Part shown: piece by piece, positions 1 through 8,265 of the stretch | How the letters are laid out: each line of letters begins with the position of its first letter | Position numbering within the stretch: the first letter of the stretch is position 1 | Assembly (NCBI RefSeq): GCF_008801925.2 | Contig: NZ_CP062804.1 | Span: forward strand, 1,612,001 to 1,676,000 | Length of the DNA stretch: 64,000 bases | Reading direction: 5' to 3' | Source: Cupriavidus basilensis | GTDB taxonomy: Bacteria; Pseudomonadota; Gammaproteobacteria; Burkholderiales; Burkholderiaceae | Translations under genes and position numbers: made by a program | Notes under the pieces: generated by a model | Database searches by the model: none | What the model saw: the letters and a program-made list of their open reading frames with translations, nothing else | What the model was told of the DNA's origin: nothing

Positions 1-869
1 ACCGGATAGCCGCCCGCATCGAGCATGCGCGCCATCGCATCAAGCGTGTCGGCGATCGGATCGGCAACCGGGGCGGGCAGGGGGGCGCCTGGCTGCCCTC
101 GGGCGACATCGACCGCCAGCAGGATCGCCATGGTTGACGCAGCGGCATGACGCAGCGCGGCGACGTCGCTGGCATTGGCCGTGCCTTCGATCCTTGCCAG
201 CTTCAGCCAGCCCGCCACCGGCTGAACGCCGGCGCGCAAGGCTGCGTGCAGCGCGGCGCCGTGCGGTGCCGGATCGCGCAGGCAGGCCGCCGCCACGCGC
301 AGGCAATGGGCCAGCCGGTCGCAGGCCAGCCGGCGCGGCGGCGCCCCCAGCACCAGGTTGACCGCCACGTTCACGCCAATCGGGATCGCCACCATCAGCC
401 AGGCATAGAGCAGGGCGCGCGTGGCGATCTCCCCGCCGGGCACCAGGCCGAGTTCGTCAAGCCCGAACCCGATGATCATGGCGATGATGGCGCCCACCGG
501 GCGCAACTTGCTGGCCGAGGTCAGGAAGAGCAGGGCGGCTGACAGTACGGCCATGCACGCCACCCGGCGCAGTGGGTCATCGACGCTGAAATCGGCCAGC
601 AGCATCACAAGTCCGATGATGATGCTGACCAGCACCAGCGCCGCCACGCTCATCATGATGCTGGCGGTGCGATCCGCCCGGTTGATGAAGAAGACGATAT
701 AGGCGGAGATGGCCGCCTCCGGCGTGCCATAGATGCTGGTGACGAGCACCGTCAACGTGCAAGCCACGGCAATGCGCGTGGTGGCCGATGCGCGGCCCGG
801 AAACGGTGCCAGCAGGGCGCCGAGATCGGCCAGCCCGAGCCGCAACTTGTCAGCGGCAGGCTGCGCCAT
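1..869 (-). CDS. FUSC-family inner-membrane efflux protein (N-terminal part, cut by window edge)
   Basis: The frame opens at an ATG whose first base is 869 and runs without a stop off the left edge, giving about 289 residues of the amino terminus. It reads as alternating hydrophobic helices (for example TLTVLVTSIYGTPEAAISAY and SIIIGLVMLLADF) typical of fusaric-acid-resistance/AaeB/MdtO-type pumps, followed by a hydrophilic stretch. The start overlaps the end of the adaptor gene by 20 bases, so the two are translationally coupled. In this family the membrane pump works with a periplasmic HlyD-type adaptor to expel aromatic acids or drugs. The substrate cannot be told, and the C-terminal half is not visible. 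Confidence 0.85.
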   Translation of the reverse strand, partial: MAQPAADKLRLGLADLGALLAPFPGRASATTRIAVACTLTVLVTSIYGTPEAAISAYIVFFINRADRTASIMMSVAALVLVSIIIGLVMLLADFSVDDPLRRVACMAVLSAALLFLTSASKLRPVGAIIAMIIGFGLDELGLVPGGEIATRALLYAWLMVAIPIGVNVAVNLVLGAPPRRLACDRLAHCLRVAAACLRDPAPHGAALHAALRAGVQPVAGWLKLARIEGTANASDVAALRHAAASTMAILLAVDVARGQPGAPLPAPVADPIADTLDAMARMLDAGGYP

Positions 870-1899
870 GCCGGATCTCGACGGTTGCACTCGCGCCCAC
901 CCGGGCCAGCGTTTCTGGCGGCTCTTCCAGCTTGATCCGCACCGGGAATCGCTTGGCCACATGCACCCAGTTCACCGACGGCTGGACATAGGGCAGGGAA
1001 CGCGGCAGGTTCAGGCGCTCGGTATCGGTGATGCCAATGCCAATGCCCTCGACCTTGCCGCGCATGGCATGGCTGCGATCGATCATCGAATAGACCGTGG
1101 CGCAATCGCCAAGACGGATATCGGCAAGCTGGGTTTCACGGAAATTGGCGACGGCGAACCATTCGCCGGTATGGACTAGCAGGAAGAGAGACTGATTGGG
1201 AATCACGACTTCGCCGGACAGCACGGTCAGGCCGCTCACGCGGCCCTCATGCGGGGCGCGAACCACGGTGTCGTCCAGTGCCCGCTGGGCGATGGCCAGC
1301 GCCGCCTCGCGCGCTCGCACGGTCGCCGTGGCGTCGTCCTCTGTGCCCACCGCCTTTGCCGCCGCGGCACGCTGCACATTGGCCTGCTTTAGCGATACTG
1401 CCGCGTCGCGCTGCGCCACTTCGGCCTGGTCGAGCTGCTGCTTCGGCACGTAGCCATCCGCGGCCAGCGGGCGCAGACGCTCCACGGTGCGCGCGGTCAG
1501 CGCGTAGTTCTGCTCGGTGCGGGCGGTCTGCTCCGAGGCAATCGCCGCATTGGCGTGTTCGGTGGCAATCGTGCGTCTGCGCGTGCCCAGCGCAGCCTGA
1601 GCCAGTTCCAGATCGGCAGTCGCCTGGGCCACGGCTAGCCGGTATGGCACAGGATCGATCTCGAACAGCACATCGCCCTTGGCCACGTGCTGGTTCTCGC
1701 TGACAAGGATCCTCGATATCCTGCCGCCCACGGGCGAGGCCACATGCACCATGTCGGCATCGAGCCCGGCATCGTCGGAAGACGGAAACCGCACGGTGCG
1801 ATGCCAGGCAAAGATGGAGAGCAAGATGGCCAGAACTACGATCGCCAGGGCGATCAATTTCCCACGCAACGGGCTTTTGCGAACGCCAGCCATTTTCAT
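850..1899 (-). CDS. HlyD/EmrA-type periplasmic adaptor protein
   Basis: This 349-residue protein has one N-terminal membrane anchor (about residues 13-31) and then a biotinyl-lipoyl-like half-motif (GRISRILVSENQHVAKGDVL). A long alanine/glutamine-rich coiled-coil hairpin follows (about 85-200), then the second lipoyl half (VVRAPHEGRVSGLTVLSGEVV) and a beta-barrel. This is the standard membrane-fusion layout of MdtN, AaeA and EmrA. It would link the FUSC pump downstream to an outer-membrane channel that is not seen here. Its start overlaps the ytcA-like stop by 4 bases (ATGA). The order ytcA, adaptor, FUSC matches the E. coli ytcA-mdtN-mdtO arrangement. Confidence 0.9.
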   Translation of the reverse strand: MKMAGVRKSPLRGKLIALAIVVLAILLSIFAWHRTVRFPSSDDAGLDADMVHVASPVGGRISRILVSENQHVAKGDVLFEIDPVPYRLAVAQATADLELAQAALGTRRRTIATEHANAAIASEQTARTEQNYALTARTVERLRPLAADGYVPKQQLDQAEVAQRDAAVSLKQANVQRAAAAKAVGTEDDATATVRAREAALAIAQRALDDTVVRAPHEGRVSGLTVLSGEVVIPNQSLFLLVHTGEWFAVANFRETQLADIRLGDCATVYSMIDRSHAMRGKVEGIGIGITDTERLNLPRSLPYVQPSVNWVHVAKRFPVRIKLEEPPETLARVGASATVEIRHGAACR

Positions 1900-2159
1900 A
1901 GGATGTGTCCCGTCGCCGATAACCAGACGATTTCAGCGATCATCAGGCCGATTGCCGTGTTTACCATCAGCGGGAAGCCAACGACCTCCGCCCAGCCGGC
2001 CAGGATAAACAGCCGCCAGGAAATGACGGCGCCCACGATGCCGATCAGGGCGCTCAAGAGCCAAAGCGGAAAATAGGCGCCAAACAGGCTGAAGGACGGG
2101 GCACCGGCGCAACCATAAAGCGAAGCGGCCAACGCGACAAGCACAAGCGAGCGTGCCAT
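1896..2159 (-). CDS. YtcA-family small lipoprotein
   Basis: This 87-residue protein starts with a short signal sequence ending in a lipobox (LYGC, Cys17), so it is probably a lipoprotein. Two hydrophobic segments follow (about 28-50 and 60-80). The pattern fits the YtcA family, which precedes MdtN-type adaptor genes in E. coli and other proteobacteria. It is the first gene of the efflux operon and overlaps the adaptor start by 4 bases. The family's function is unknown; a structural role in the efflux complex is inferred from its constant position. Confidence 0.8.
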   Translation of the reverse strand: MARSLVLVALAASLYGCAGAPSFSLFGAYFPLWLLSALIGIVGAVISWRLFILAGWAEVVGFPLMVNTAIGLMIAEIVWLSATGHIL

Positions 2160-2186
2160 GGGATCTGGGGCAGGATTGGTTCACGC

Positions 2187-2235
2187 AATATAGCAGCGAG
2201 TCTTCGCGATTGTCCAAGGGACAAGGAAAACTTGG
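2187..2235 (-). promoter_or_regulatory. Candidate promoter and operator of the ytcA-adaptor-FUSC operon
   Basis: On the minus strand a -35-like TTGGAC (2217-2212) and a -10-like TATATT (2192-2187) are separated by 19 bases, ending 28 bases before the ytcA start. The -35 lies inside the perfect inverted repeat TTGTCC-AAG-GGACAA (2210-2224). A second interlocking repeat CCAAG-N12-CTTGG spans 2214-2235. This suggests repressor control, but no regulator gene lies beside the operon within the window, so the regulator is unknown. Confidence 0.4.
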
Positions 2236-2339
2236 TCAATGCCGGGCTGACGATGCGCGGCGTTGCTAGGGGGCAAGAATGGGGAGGATGGACGTTCAGG
2301 CAGTCAGTATCTCCGGCGTGGATTAACAATATTTTTTAG

Positions 2340-2367
2340 ATTTAACATAAGAAATCTTATGCGACAG
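2340..2367. other. dif-like XerCD recombination site
   Basis: Read on the minus strand, the 28 bases consist of an 11-base XerC-type arm CTGTCGCATAA, a 6-base centre GATTTC and an 11-base XerD-type arm TTATGTTAAAT. The XerD arm and the CGCATAA part of the XerC arm match the E. coli dif site. Filamentous phages of Vibrio and Ralstonia integrate at dif. The Zot fragment 900 bases away fits such a history. It could be the chromosomal dif itself or an attachment-site remnant; only one copy is seen in the window. Confidence 0.75.
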
Positions 2368-2412
2368 ATACAGAAATCGGGTTTTAAGCTGTAAGGAAAT
2401 TGGAAGATCAAG

Positions 2413-2428
2413 CCCCCGACGTCGGGGG
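2413..2428. repeat. Perfect 16-base palindrome beside the dif-like site
   Basis: CCCCCGAC is followed directly by GTCGGGGG with no loop. It lies 45 bases from the dif-like site and 13 bases before a stem-loop, so three structured elements stand within 130 bases. It may be part of a phage intergenic region; no function can be assigned from sequence alone. Confidence 0.5.
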
Positions 2429-2441
2429 TGTGAAACGAACA

Positions 2442-2469
2442 AGCCAGCACATAAGGTGCTGGCTTTTTT
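2442..2469 (+). terminator. Rho-independent terminator-like stem-loop
   Basis: AGCCAGCAC and GTGCTGGCT form a perfect 9-base-pair stem around the loop ATAAG, and six T follow from the end of the stem. The orientation is plus, yet no plus-strand gene precedes it: the nearest genes on both sides are on the minus strand. It may have served a gene lost when the phage element decayed. Confidence 0.7.
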
Positions 2470-2680
2470 GTTGCCGGAGACGAGATGAAAAATACGTCCA
2501 GGCGCTGGGTCAGTTCAAACGAATTCGAAAAGCATGCCAGCGGCATACCACGAAAAACCCTTGTCCGTCTATAGCGTAGATGCGACAGAACCATGCGCGA
2601 TTGGCAGACAGGTAGACGACCCATTCCCGCCTGGACGCTTGATACGCTCCGAGTCCATCAATACGAGCGAGTACGGGCGT
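2470..2680. other. Unassigned remnant sequence between terminator and DUF2726 gene
   Basis: No convincing gene lies here. The plus strand carries a short open frame at 2593-2700 (35 codons, ending with RVRAFKEMFG) that has no recognisable start signal and could be the tail of a lost gene. Nothing else is supported. Confidence 0.3.
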
Positions 2681-3202
2681 TCAAGGAGATGTTCGGCTGA
2701 TAGATCCGGAAACCACGGGCGGCGCAGAGATGGCTAGCACGACTTGCTGAAAGTCGGCAGCCAACGTGGATACGTCCATCTTGACTGACGAATACCGCTT
2801 CAGAGGAATGCCAGCGTTCGCAAGGATTTCATCCTTCGTAGCATCTGCCTTCTTTGCCCTAGCGCTGTTGTGACTACGGTCATCCAATTCGATCACGTAG
2901 AGCACTCTGCAATTCGGAGAGCAGATCACGTAGTCAACATACTTCTGGCTAAACCGAGCTCGCGCCGCTTGCCCCTCCTTGCCCTTGTTCTTCGCCTCAA
3001 CGATTGCCGACATAGAAACCTGGCTAAAAATCTGGGCCTGGGGAAGTGCCTGACGCAAAACGTTGAAGAACTGCAGCTCACGATCGGTCATCAATGATCT
3101 GCGCGAATACTTATACGCTGGCCCACTACGTGCACGCATGGTGGCCGCAAGCACAGCAACAACAACGACCAGTAAGAGTAAAAATAAGACAACGCCCTTC
3201 AT
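2681..3202 (-). CDS. DUF2726-domain membrane-anchored protein
   Basis: This 173-residue protein has one N-terminal membrane helix (about 4-20) and a DUF2726-type domain (about 38-160). The segments KYVDYVIC and LYVIELDDRSH (residues 88-111), followed by lysines near 117-123, resemble the core of restriction-endonuclease-like folds, to which DUF2726 is distantly related. Nuclease activity is therefore possible but not shown. The lower GC of this stretch and its position next to the Zot fragment and dif-like site suggest it came with a phage or other mobile element. Its role there is unknown. Confidence 0.75.
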   Translation of the reverse strand: MKGVVLFLLLLVVVVAVLAATMRARSGPAYKYSRRSLMTDRELQFFNVLRQALPQAQIFSQVSMSAIVEAKNKGKEGQAARARFSQKYVDYVICSPNCRVLYVIELDDRSHNSARAKKADATKDEILANAGIPLKRYSSVKMDVSTLAADFQQVVLAISAPPVVSGSISRTSP

Positions 3203-3248
3203 CTTGACCCCCTTATTTTTGAGGGGATCATAGTACCCGTAACGAATA

Positions 3249-3713
3249 TTAGCGGCGCACTCGATGCCGCGGGGAATCCGGCTCGTCGAGTACCGCCAGA
3301 TCCAACGGGTCTAGACGGCGCTTGGAGCCGATATCCTGCGGTGAGCCGGCCATATAGGCGGGCTGCGTTACGGGCTGCTGCTGGGCCTTCTGTGGCTCCG
3401 GATCGAACGCCAGGAAGTAGCCGTTGTCCACGATGGTCTTGCACTGATCGCCCGTCATCTGCAACCGCGTTCCTTGCTGGCTGTAGCGCTCGCAATGCCT
3501 CTTGATCACCACGTACGCAGGGGGCACCGGCGCGCGCACTGCCTTCGTGATCTCATCGTAGACCGGTGCAGAGTGCTCCAGGCCCGCTACACGCGGCGTA
3601 TAGCGCTCGACGTACTCTTGCGCCGTCATTGGCCGGTTGCCCTGCTGTAGCGGCTGCTGAGCAGACTGAACCGCCCCGCCCTTCCCTTGCGCCTTCTCCG
3701 GCGTGGTCTCTTT
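3249..3713 (-). pseudogene. 3' fragment of a filamentous-phage Zot (assembly ATPase) gene
   Basis: The frame encodes the conserved C-terminal tail of Zot-like proteins of Ralstonia and Neisseria filamentous phages: MTAQEYVERYTPRVAGLEHSAP, then PVYDEITKAV, a basic Cys-containing segment and YSQQGTRL. A linker rich in Gln and Lys precedes it. The N-terminal Walker ATPase domain is missing, and the open frame ends at a stop at 3714-3716 where transposase sequence begins. Zot/pI drives extrusion of filamentous phage through the inner membrane; this fragment cannot do so. It marks a decayed inovirus prophage. Confidence 0.7.
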
Positions 3714-3858
3714 TCAACAGGACGGCAGGATGATATGGGGGGTGACCTGTCGTCGAAGGATTGGCGCCCTCGAACCCGAGCGACTCGATATCCATCTCTT
3801 CAACAAACGCGTCGATGATCCTGGCGGAGTTATCCTCGGCGATGAAAAACGAGCGCGG
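3712..3858 (-). pseudogene. N-terminal fragment of an IS transposase (IS5/IS1182-like)
   Basis: The minus frame reads FFIAEDNSARIIDAFVEEMD and then LGFEGANPSTTGHPPYHPAV, the typical start of IS5/IS1182-group transposases (usually ED-NPVRVIDAFV followed by TGRPAYHPAVLLK). It breaks off just after the LLK of that motif, exactly where the Zot fragment begins, so the catalytic DDE core is absent. An in-frame stop lies just upstream at 3859-3861. No terminal inverted repeats were found. The 200 bases from 3859 to the sensor kinase gene show nothing else supportable. Confidence 0.6.
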
Positions 3859-4059
3859 CTACCAATTCGACAGGTGCGGATGCTGGGCATCGACTTCGTG
3901 CAGCACTAGTACGGGCTGTCGGACGAGGCGCTGGAAGACGCTCGAAGTCCGGGACAGCGAATACAACGGCACGCCGAAGACGACGCTATTCGCAGCGCCC
4001 GACGCAACGCATACGCTACGGGATGGCGATGACTCGCTGATATTCGCGGCAAAGCGCCA

Positions 4060-5988
4060 CTAGCAGGCATCCAGCGAAGAGGCTACGGGCGCAATGGGCA
4101 GGCACAACGTGAACCACGTGCCCGTTGCGTCCGGCTCCCAGGACACCGCCGCATCGAGGGCCGCCGCGCGGCGCTGCACGTTGGCGAGCCCTCTGCCGCC
4201 GTGTTCCAGTGGCAGCGCGGTGAGGTCGAACGGCGTGCCGTTGTCGTGCACACGCACCCTTGCCCAATGGTCGTCGCGGCTGGTCTGCACGCGGACCGCG
4301 GTTGCACGGCTGTGCTTGAGCACGTTTGTGAGGACTTCCTGCAGGATGCGCAGGATGTGCAGGGCGCTCTGGGCGCCGAGCCATGGCAGCGGCGGGATGT
4401 CACCGACTTCCCACGTGAGCGAGATGCCCGCGGCCTCAAGCCGCGGCCCGAGCCGGTAGCGCAGCGTGGCCAGCAGCAGCAACAGATCCGTCGATATCGG
4501 CTCCAGCGAGTCGATCGTCAGCTTGAGGTCGTCGATGCATTCACGCAGCACCTGGGCGATATCGTCGGCGCGCGCCATGCCGGATGGGCCTCTCTCGACC
4601 ATGCGCAAGGCGCTGATCAACGATGAACCGAGACCGTCGTGCATGTCCTGCAGCAGCCGCTGTCGCTCGCGCGTCAGAGTCTCGCGGCGTTCCACGTCGC
4701 GCAGCTGCCGATGGCTCTCCAGCAGTTCCGCTTCCCGCTGCGCCAGACGCAGCGACAGGTTGGTGTTAGCCTGCGCGACCTCATCAAGCGCGCTGATATA
4801 GCGGCGATACATCAGATACATGAACAGCAGCAGCTGCACGCACCCCAGATAGGACAGCAGGTAGATACCCTCGATATCGATGCGGTAGTTCTGCAGCAGC
4901 ACGTCATGCACGGCGATCGGCGTGCTCATCGCATTCCATACCGAGAAGGTCATCGCCTCGCGCGACCTGGCCCGCCAGGCGGCGCGCAACGCGGCAATCG
5001 ACACCACGAGATTCAGCGCCACCAGCAGCAGTTGGGACAGCGGGTATAGGAACACCACATGCGTGAGCCACGACAACGGTAGCGTGCTGGTGGCCAGGAA
5101 CACGACCGAGGCGTACAGCGCTGCCTCCAGGCGCCGGTAGCGCAGGCCAAGATACCGGAAGATGAACAGGTAGCAGGCCATGATCAGCCACGCGATACTG
5201 TTGAACGCCAGCCAGCTGAACCAGGCCTCCGGAATCGGCAAGGGGTCCTGGCCGACCAGATACTGGAGCGTGTGCAGGAAATAGGCCCCTGCGGCCAGGA
5301 AGCACAGCAGGTAGCGCGTTTCCTCGCGGCGCCGGAGCCAGACCAGCAACGAGAAGATGCCCACCGCGAGCAGGCCGCCGCTGGACAGATAGGGAAACTG
5401 CGTCTGGAGGAAGCTGCGTGCTGCGTAGCGCCAGAACAGGTCCTCGTCCGTGCCAATCCGCACGGACGACAGGGCAGCGCCGACCTGACCCATCACATCG
5501 ATACGGATGACGATGTCGCGTGGCGCCTGCCCGAGCGCGATCCACAGGGGGTAGTTGTAGCCGTTCCAAACCGGGCCGCCGCGAGACTGCCAGACCTGCT
5601 CGCCGTCGGCATACACGGTGAGACGTCCCACGGTCTGCCAGCGCGGCGCGTAGAGATAATGGGGCGCACCGGCAGCGGCCGAGGCCACCGGAAGCGCCAG
5701 TCTCACCCAGATTGTTTCAATGTGGCCTGCCCCGACCTGATCGGGTGCGAGGTGACGCGGCACCACCATCGGCAACGGCGTGTCCTGCCAGCCTTCGCCG
5801 CCGGCCGGCAGCGCGAGCTGCGATGGAAGCCGGTCGAGCGAGCCGTCGGGTGTGATTCGTAGCTGCGCCGAGGTGATGTGCCAAGGCAGGGCCTGCGCCA
5901 GAGCGCCGGACAGCGACCCAGCAAGCAGCAGTGCCAGGAAGAAGGGGAACCACCGTCGCCATGCCGGCGTGCCCCTGCGGTCAGTCAT
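4060..5988 (-). CDS. Two-component sensor histidine kinase with 7TM-type sensor module
   Basis: This 642-residue protein has a signal peptide (about 1-31) and a beta-rich extracytoplasmic domain (about 35-190). Seven or so membrane helices follow (about 200-395), then a coiled coil (400-440) and a HisKA_3 dimerisation domain with the phospho-acceptor His450 in QDMHDGLGSSL. The HATPase domain carries the N-box EVLTNVLKH and the glycine-rich GGRGLANV. This layout fits NarL-partner kinases with a 7TM-DISM sensor. The gene overlaps the upstream response-regulator gene by 8 bases, so the two form an obligate pair. The signal sensed is unknown. Confidence 0.9.
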   Translation of the reverse strand: MTDRRGTPAWRRWFPFFLALLLAGSLSGALAQALPWHITSAQLRITPDGSLDRLPSQLALPAGGEGWQDTPLPMVVPRHLAPDQVGAGHIETIWVRLALPVASAAAGAPHYLYAPRWQTVGRLTVYADGEQVWQSRGGPVWNGYNYPLWIALGQAPRDIVIRIDVMGQVGAALSSVRIGTDEDLFWRYAARSFLQTQFPYLSSGGLLAVGIFSLLVWLRRREETRYLLCFLAAGAYFLHTLQYLVGQDPLPIPEAWFSWLAFNSIAWLIMACYLFIFRYLGLRYRRLEAALYASVVFLATSTLPLSWLTHVVFLYPLSQLLLVALNLVVSIAALRAAWRARSREAMTFSVWNAMSTPIAVHDVLLQNYRIDIEGIYLLSYLGCVQLLLFMYLMYRRYISALDEVAQANTNLSLRLAQREAELLESHRQLRDVERRETLTRERQRLLQDMHDGLGSSLISALRMVERGPSGMARADDIAQVLRECIDDLKLTIDSLEPISTDLLLLLATLRYRLGPRLEAAGISLTWEVGDIPPLPWLGAQSALHILRILQEVLTNVLKHSRATAVRVQTSRDDHWARVRVHDNGTPFDLTALPLEHGGRGLANVQRRAAALDAAVSWEPDATGTWFTLCLPIAPVASSLDAC

Positions 5989-6688
5989 CGCGCAGCAGCC
6001 CGTGTTGCCGGGCTACGTTGATGGCCTCGACCTTCGAATGGACGTCCAGTTTGACGTAGATGCGTCGCACAAAGGTCAGCAGCGTATGTCTCGATACGCC
6101 GATCCGTTGCGCGATCTCGTCATGCGAGAAGCCGCGCGTGATCTCGTTCAGGACTTCATATTCGCGCGGGGATAGCGCAGAAGGCTTCGGGCCCGCCGGT
6201 GCCTGGGGCGCTTGCACCGGCATGTCGGCTGGCGGCGTCTGCAGGCGGGACAGCACTTGCCGGGCGATCACCGGGCTGATCGGGCTGCCGCCCTGATGCA
6301 GCGATCGCAGCTCGCGCACGATATGCGCCGCCGAGCTGTCCTTGAGCAGATAGCCGGTAGCGCCCGCGGCGATCGACTGCATGACGTGGCTTTCGTCGCC
6401 GAAGACCGTGGCCACCATCACATCGCAACGCGGCCAAGCCACGCGTGCCGCGCGGATGGCATCGATCCCGGAGCCGTCAGGCAGGCCCAGATCGACCACG
6501 AGGATGTCGGCTGGCGGGGTGGATTGCAGCAGCGCCAGCCCGTTTTGCAACGTCGTGGCGACGCCCGCTGTGCGCATATCGGGGGCGCTGGACAGCGCTT
6601 CGAGGAATGCCGCGCTGAACCGGGGATCGTCCTCGATCAGGGCGACGCGGATGGGCGAGGCGAACGGCAGGAAGGATTCAGTGGACAC
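5981..6688 (-). CDS. NarL/FixJ-type response regulator
   Basis: The protein has a receiver domain with acidic pair ED-D near residues 19-21, phospho-acceptor Asp66 (VVDLGLPDGSG) and a conserved Lys in YLLKDSS. A C-terminal LuxR-type helix-turn-helix follows (LSPREYEVLNEI, GVSRHTLLTFVRRIYVKL). I chose the GTG at 6688 because the receiver fold begins just after it and the length (235 residues) is normal. The open frame continues upstream to 6967, but that extension is unlike any regulator; a start at an ATG near 6771 is possible. No clear ribosome site marks either. It overlaps the kinase gene and is transcribed first. Confidence 0.85.
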   Translation of the reverse strand: MSTESFLPFASPIRVALIEDDPRFSAAFLEALSSAPDMRTAGVATTLQNGLALLQSTPPADILVVDLGLPDGSGIDAIRAARVAWPRCDVMVATVFGDESHVMQSIAAGATGYLLKDSSAAHIVRELRSLHQGGSPISPVIARQVLSRLQTPPADMPVQAPQAPAGPKPSALSPREYEVLNEITRGFSHDEIAQRIGVSRHTLLTFVRRIYVKLDVHSKVEAINVARQHGLLRDD

Positions 6689-6939
6689 GGGAGATCGTAT
6701 GCGAAACAAACGGGTCGAGACACGACATGCAACGGCCCGTGCTGCCGCTATGCCCCCGCGATCATGGGGCATGACGCGATGTCGCACGATTTGGGGACAT
6801 ACAGCCCGGAAACCCAAGGCTATGATCCAGCCGGATTGTTGCACGCACGGGACCGTATGCAAAGACGGCGCGCGCGGGCATGCACCAAAACAACAGGGGC
6901 GACGAGTCAGCAGACTAACGGACGGGGAAAGGGGCGCAG

Positions 6940-8265
6940 ATGAAACTGGAACACTTGGCGAAGGCATGGGCGGCCGTGGCGGTCAGCGTTGTACTGGGCG
7001 CGTGCGGCGGGGATGGCGGAAACGACTCGGGGACCGGCACGGGCAGTGGTGGCGGTAACGGCGGCGCAGTGACGCCATCCACGCCGGAAACCCCCGTAAC
7101 CCCGGGCAATCCGGAGACGCCGGCGATGCCACAGGCCGTGACGTACCTGGGCGTGATCAGCTTTGGCGACACGCTTGCCGTGACGCTCGATGCCCCAGTC
7201 GCGGGCCAGGTGCGGATCCGCTTCTCCGATTCGGCGTTTGGCCTGGCCGGTGCGGTGATCGGCCACTACGTCAAGAACGGCAGCGTCTACACGGTCAGCG
7301 CGCTCGAGGCTGACAGTGCCGAGCCGCCGCCGGCATTCGTAACCGCGCTGCTGGGCTCAGTGACCGCGTCGTTCACGGTGTCGGGCACCACACTGACGGG
7401 CGAGATCTCCGGCCTGCCGAAACAGCTCGGCGACGGCAAGCTGTCGGGTCAGGTCACAGCAAGCAGTGCCAGCACGCCGGTGCCGCCCGCTGAGGTGGCC
7501 GGCACCTACACGTTCCTGCGCGGGCAATCCACGTACTACACGAGGTCCGGAAACCTCCAGGTGCAGTACGGCATGGGCGGACAGATGCGCGTGGGTGCCG
7601 ATGGCACCGTGCGGATGTGCCAGGCTGGCCCGTACAGCGACACCTGCAATATGGGCCTTGCCGGCACACTCGCGCTGGCGGACCAGACGCGCTACCCGGG
7701 CGCCTACACGCTGACGTTGGGGGGGAAGGTCTGGGGACAGGTGTTCCCACTGAGGACGAACGGCGTGACCTCGCTGTACCTCGACCACCTTCAACTCGAT
7801 ACCGGCGGCAACCGCGTCACGGGAACGGGCGTCTTCCGGCCCGCCCAGACGCTGACGGCGAGTCAGGTAGCCGGGCAATGGGTCTGCCGGCAGCCCGGCG
7901 TGTCATATGCCGCTGTCACGGGCATCGGCATCCGTGCCGCGCTGGATGGCTCGATGCAGCAGGAGACGCTGACCATCTCCGGCGCGGGTGCGGTCACCAG
8001 TGCCGGGACCGGGCAGGTTGCCTCGCTGGCGCTGAACGAAGCCAACAACCTGCTGGGCTTCTCATCCCCGACCACCATCCCAGGCACCATGTACGCGGAC
8101 TGGATCGTGCCAGCGGTTCCGCCCAACACGATCACGGGCCTGCGCACGCAGGTGTTCATGCCGCTCGACGAAAATAGCATGGCCTACTACGCCGAGGTGA
8201 AAAGCAAGCCGACCGATCCGGTGAACTGGTCGTTCGTTGTGCAAGGGATGTGCCGGAAGGGTTAG
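6940..8265 (+). CDS. Putative secreted lipoprotein of unknown function
   Basis: This 441-residue protein has a lipoprotein signal (VVLGAC, Cys22), then a Gly/Ser/Thr-Pro-rich linker (residues 23-65). The rest is beta-rich and repetitive, with two similar tracts each containing a GTY or GQW strand, internal cysteines and G-A-D-G-T turns. This points to an extracellular or outer-membrane-anchored beta-sandwich protein. I do not recognise the family. It is divergent from the response-regulator gene, with about 250 bases between them, so it could be a target of that system; this is only positional inference. Confidence 0.8.
   Translation: MKLEHLAKAWAAVAVSVVLGACGGDGGNDSGTGTGSGGGNGGAVTPSTPETPVTPGNPETPAMPQAVTYLGVISFGDTLAVTLDAPVAGQVRIRFSDSAFGLAGAVIGHYVKNGSVYTVSALEADSAEPPPAFVTALLGSVTASFTVSGTTLTGEISGLPKQLGDGKLSGQVTASSASTPVPPAEVAGTYTFLRGQSTYYTRSGNLQVQYGMGGQMRVGADGTVRMCQAGPYSDTCNMGLAGTLALADQTRYPGAYTLTLGGKVWGQVFPLRTNGVTSLYLDHLQLDTGGNRVTGTGVFRPAQTLTASQVAGQWVCRQPGVSYAAVTGIGIRAALDGSMQQETLTISGAGAVTSAGTGQVASLALNEANNLLGFSSPTTIPGTMYADWIVPAVPPNTITGLRTQVFMPLDENSMAYYAEVKSKPTDPVNWSFVVQGMCRKG

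Noticed and set aside
6689..6967. N-terminal extension of the response regulator to 6967
   Set aside because: The added 93 residues resemble no regulator and overlap the lipoprotein gene start; the receiver domain begins just after 6688.
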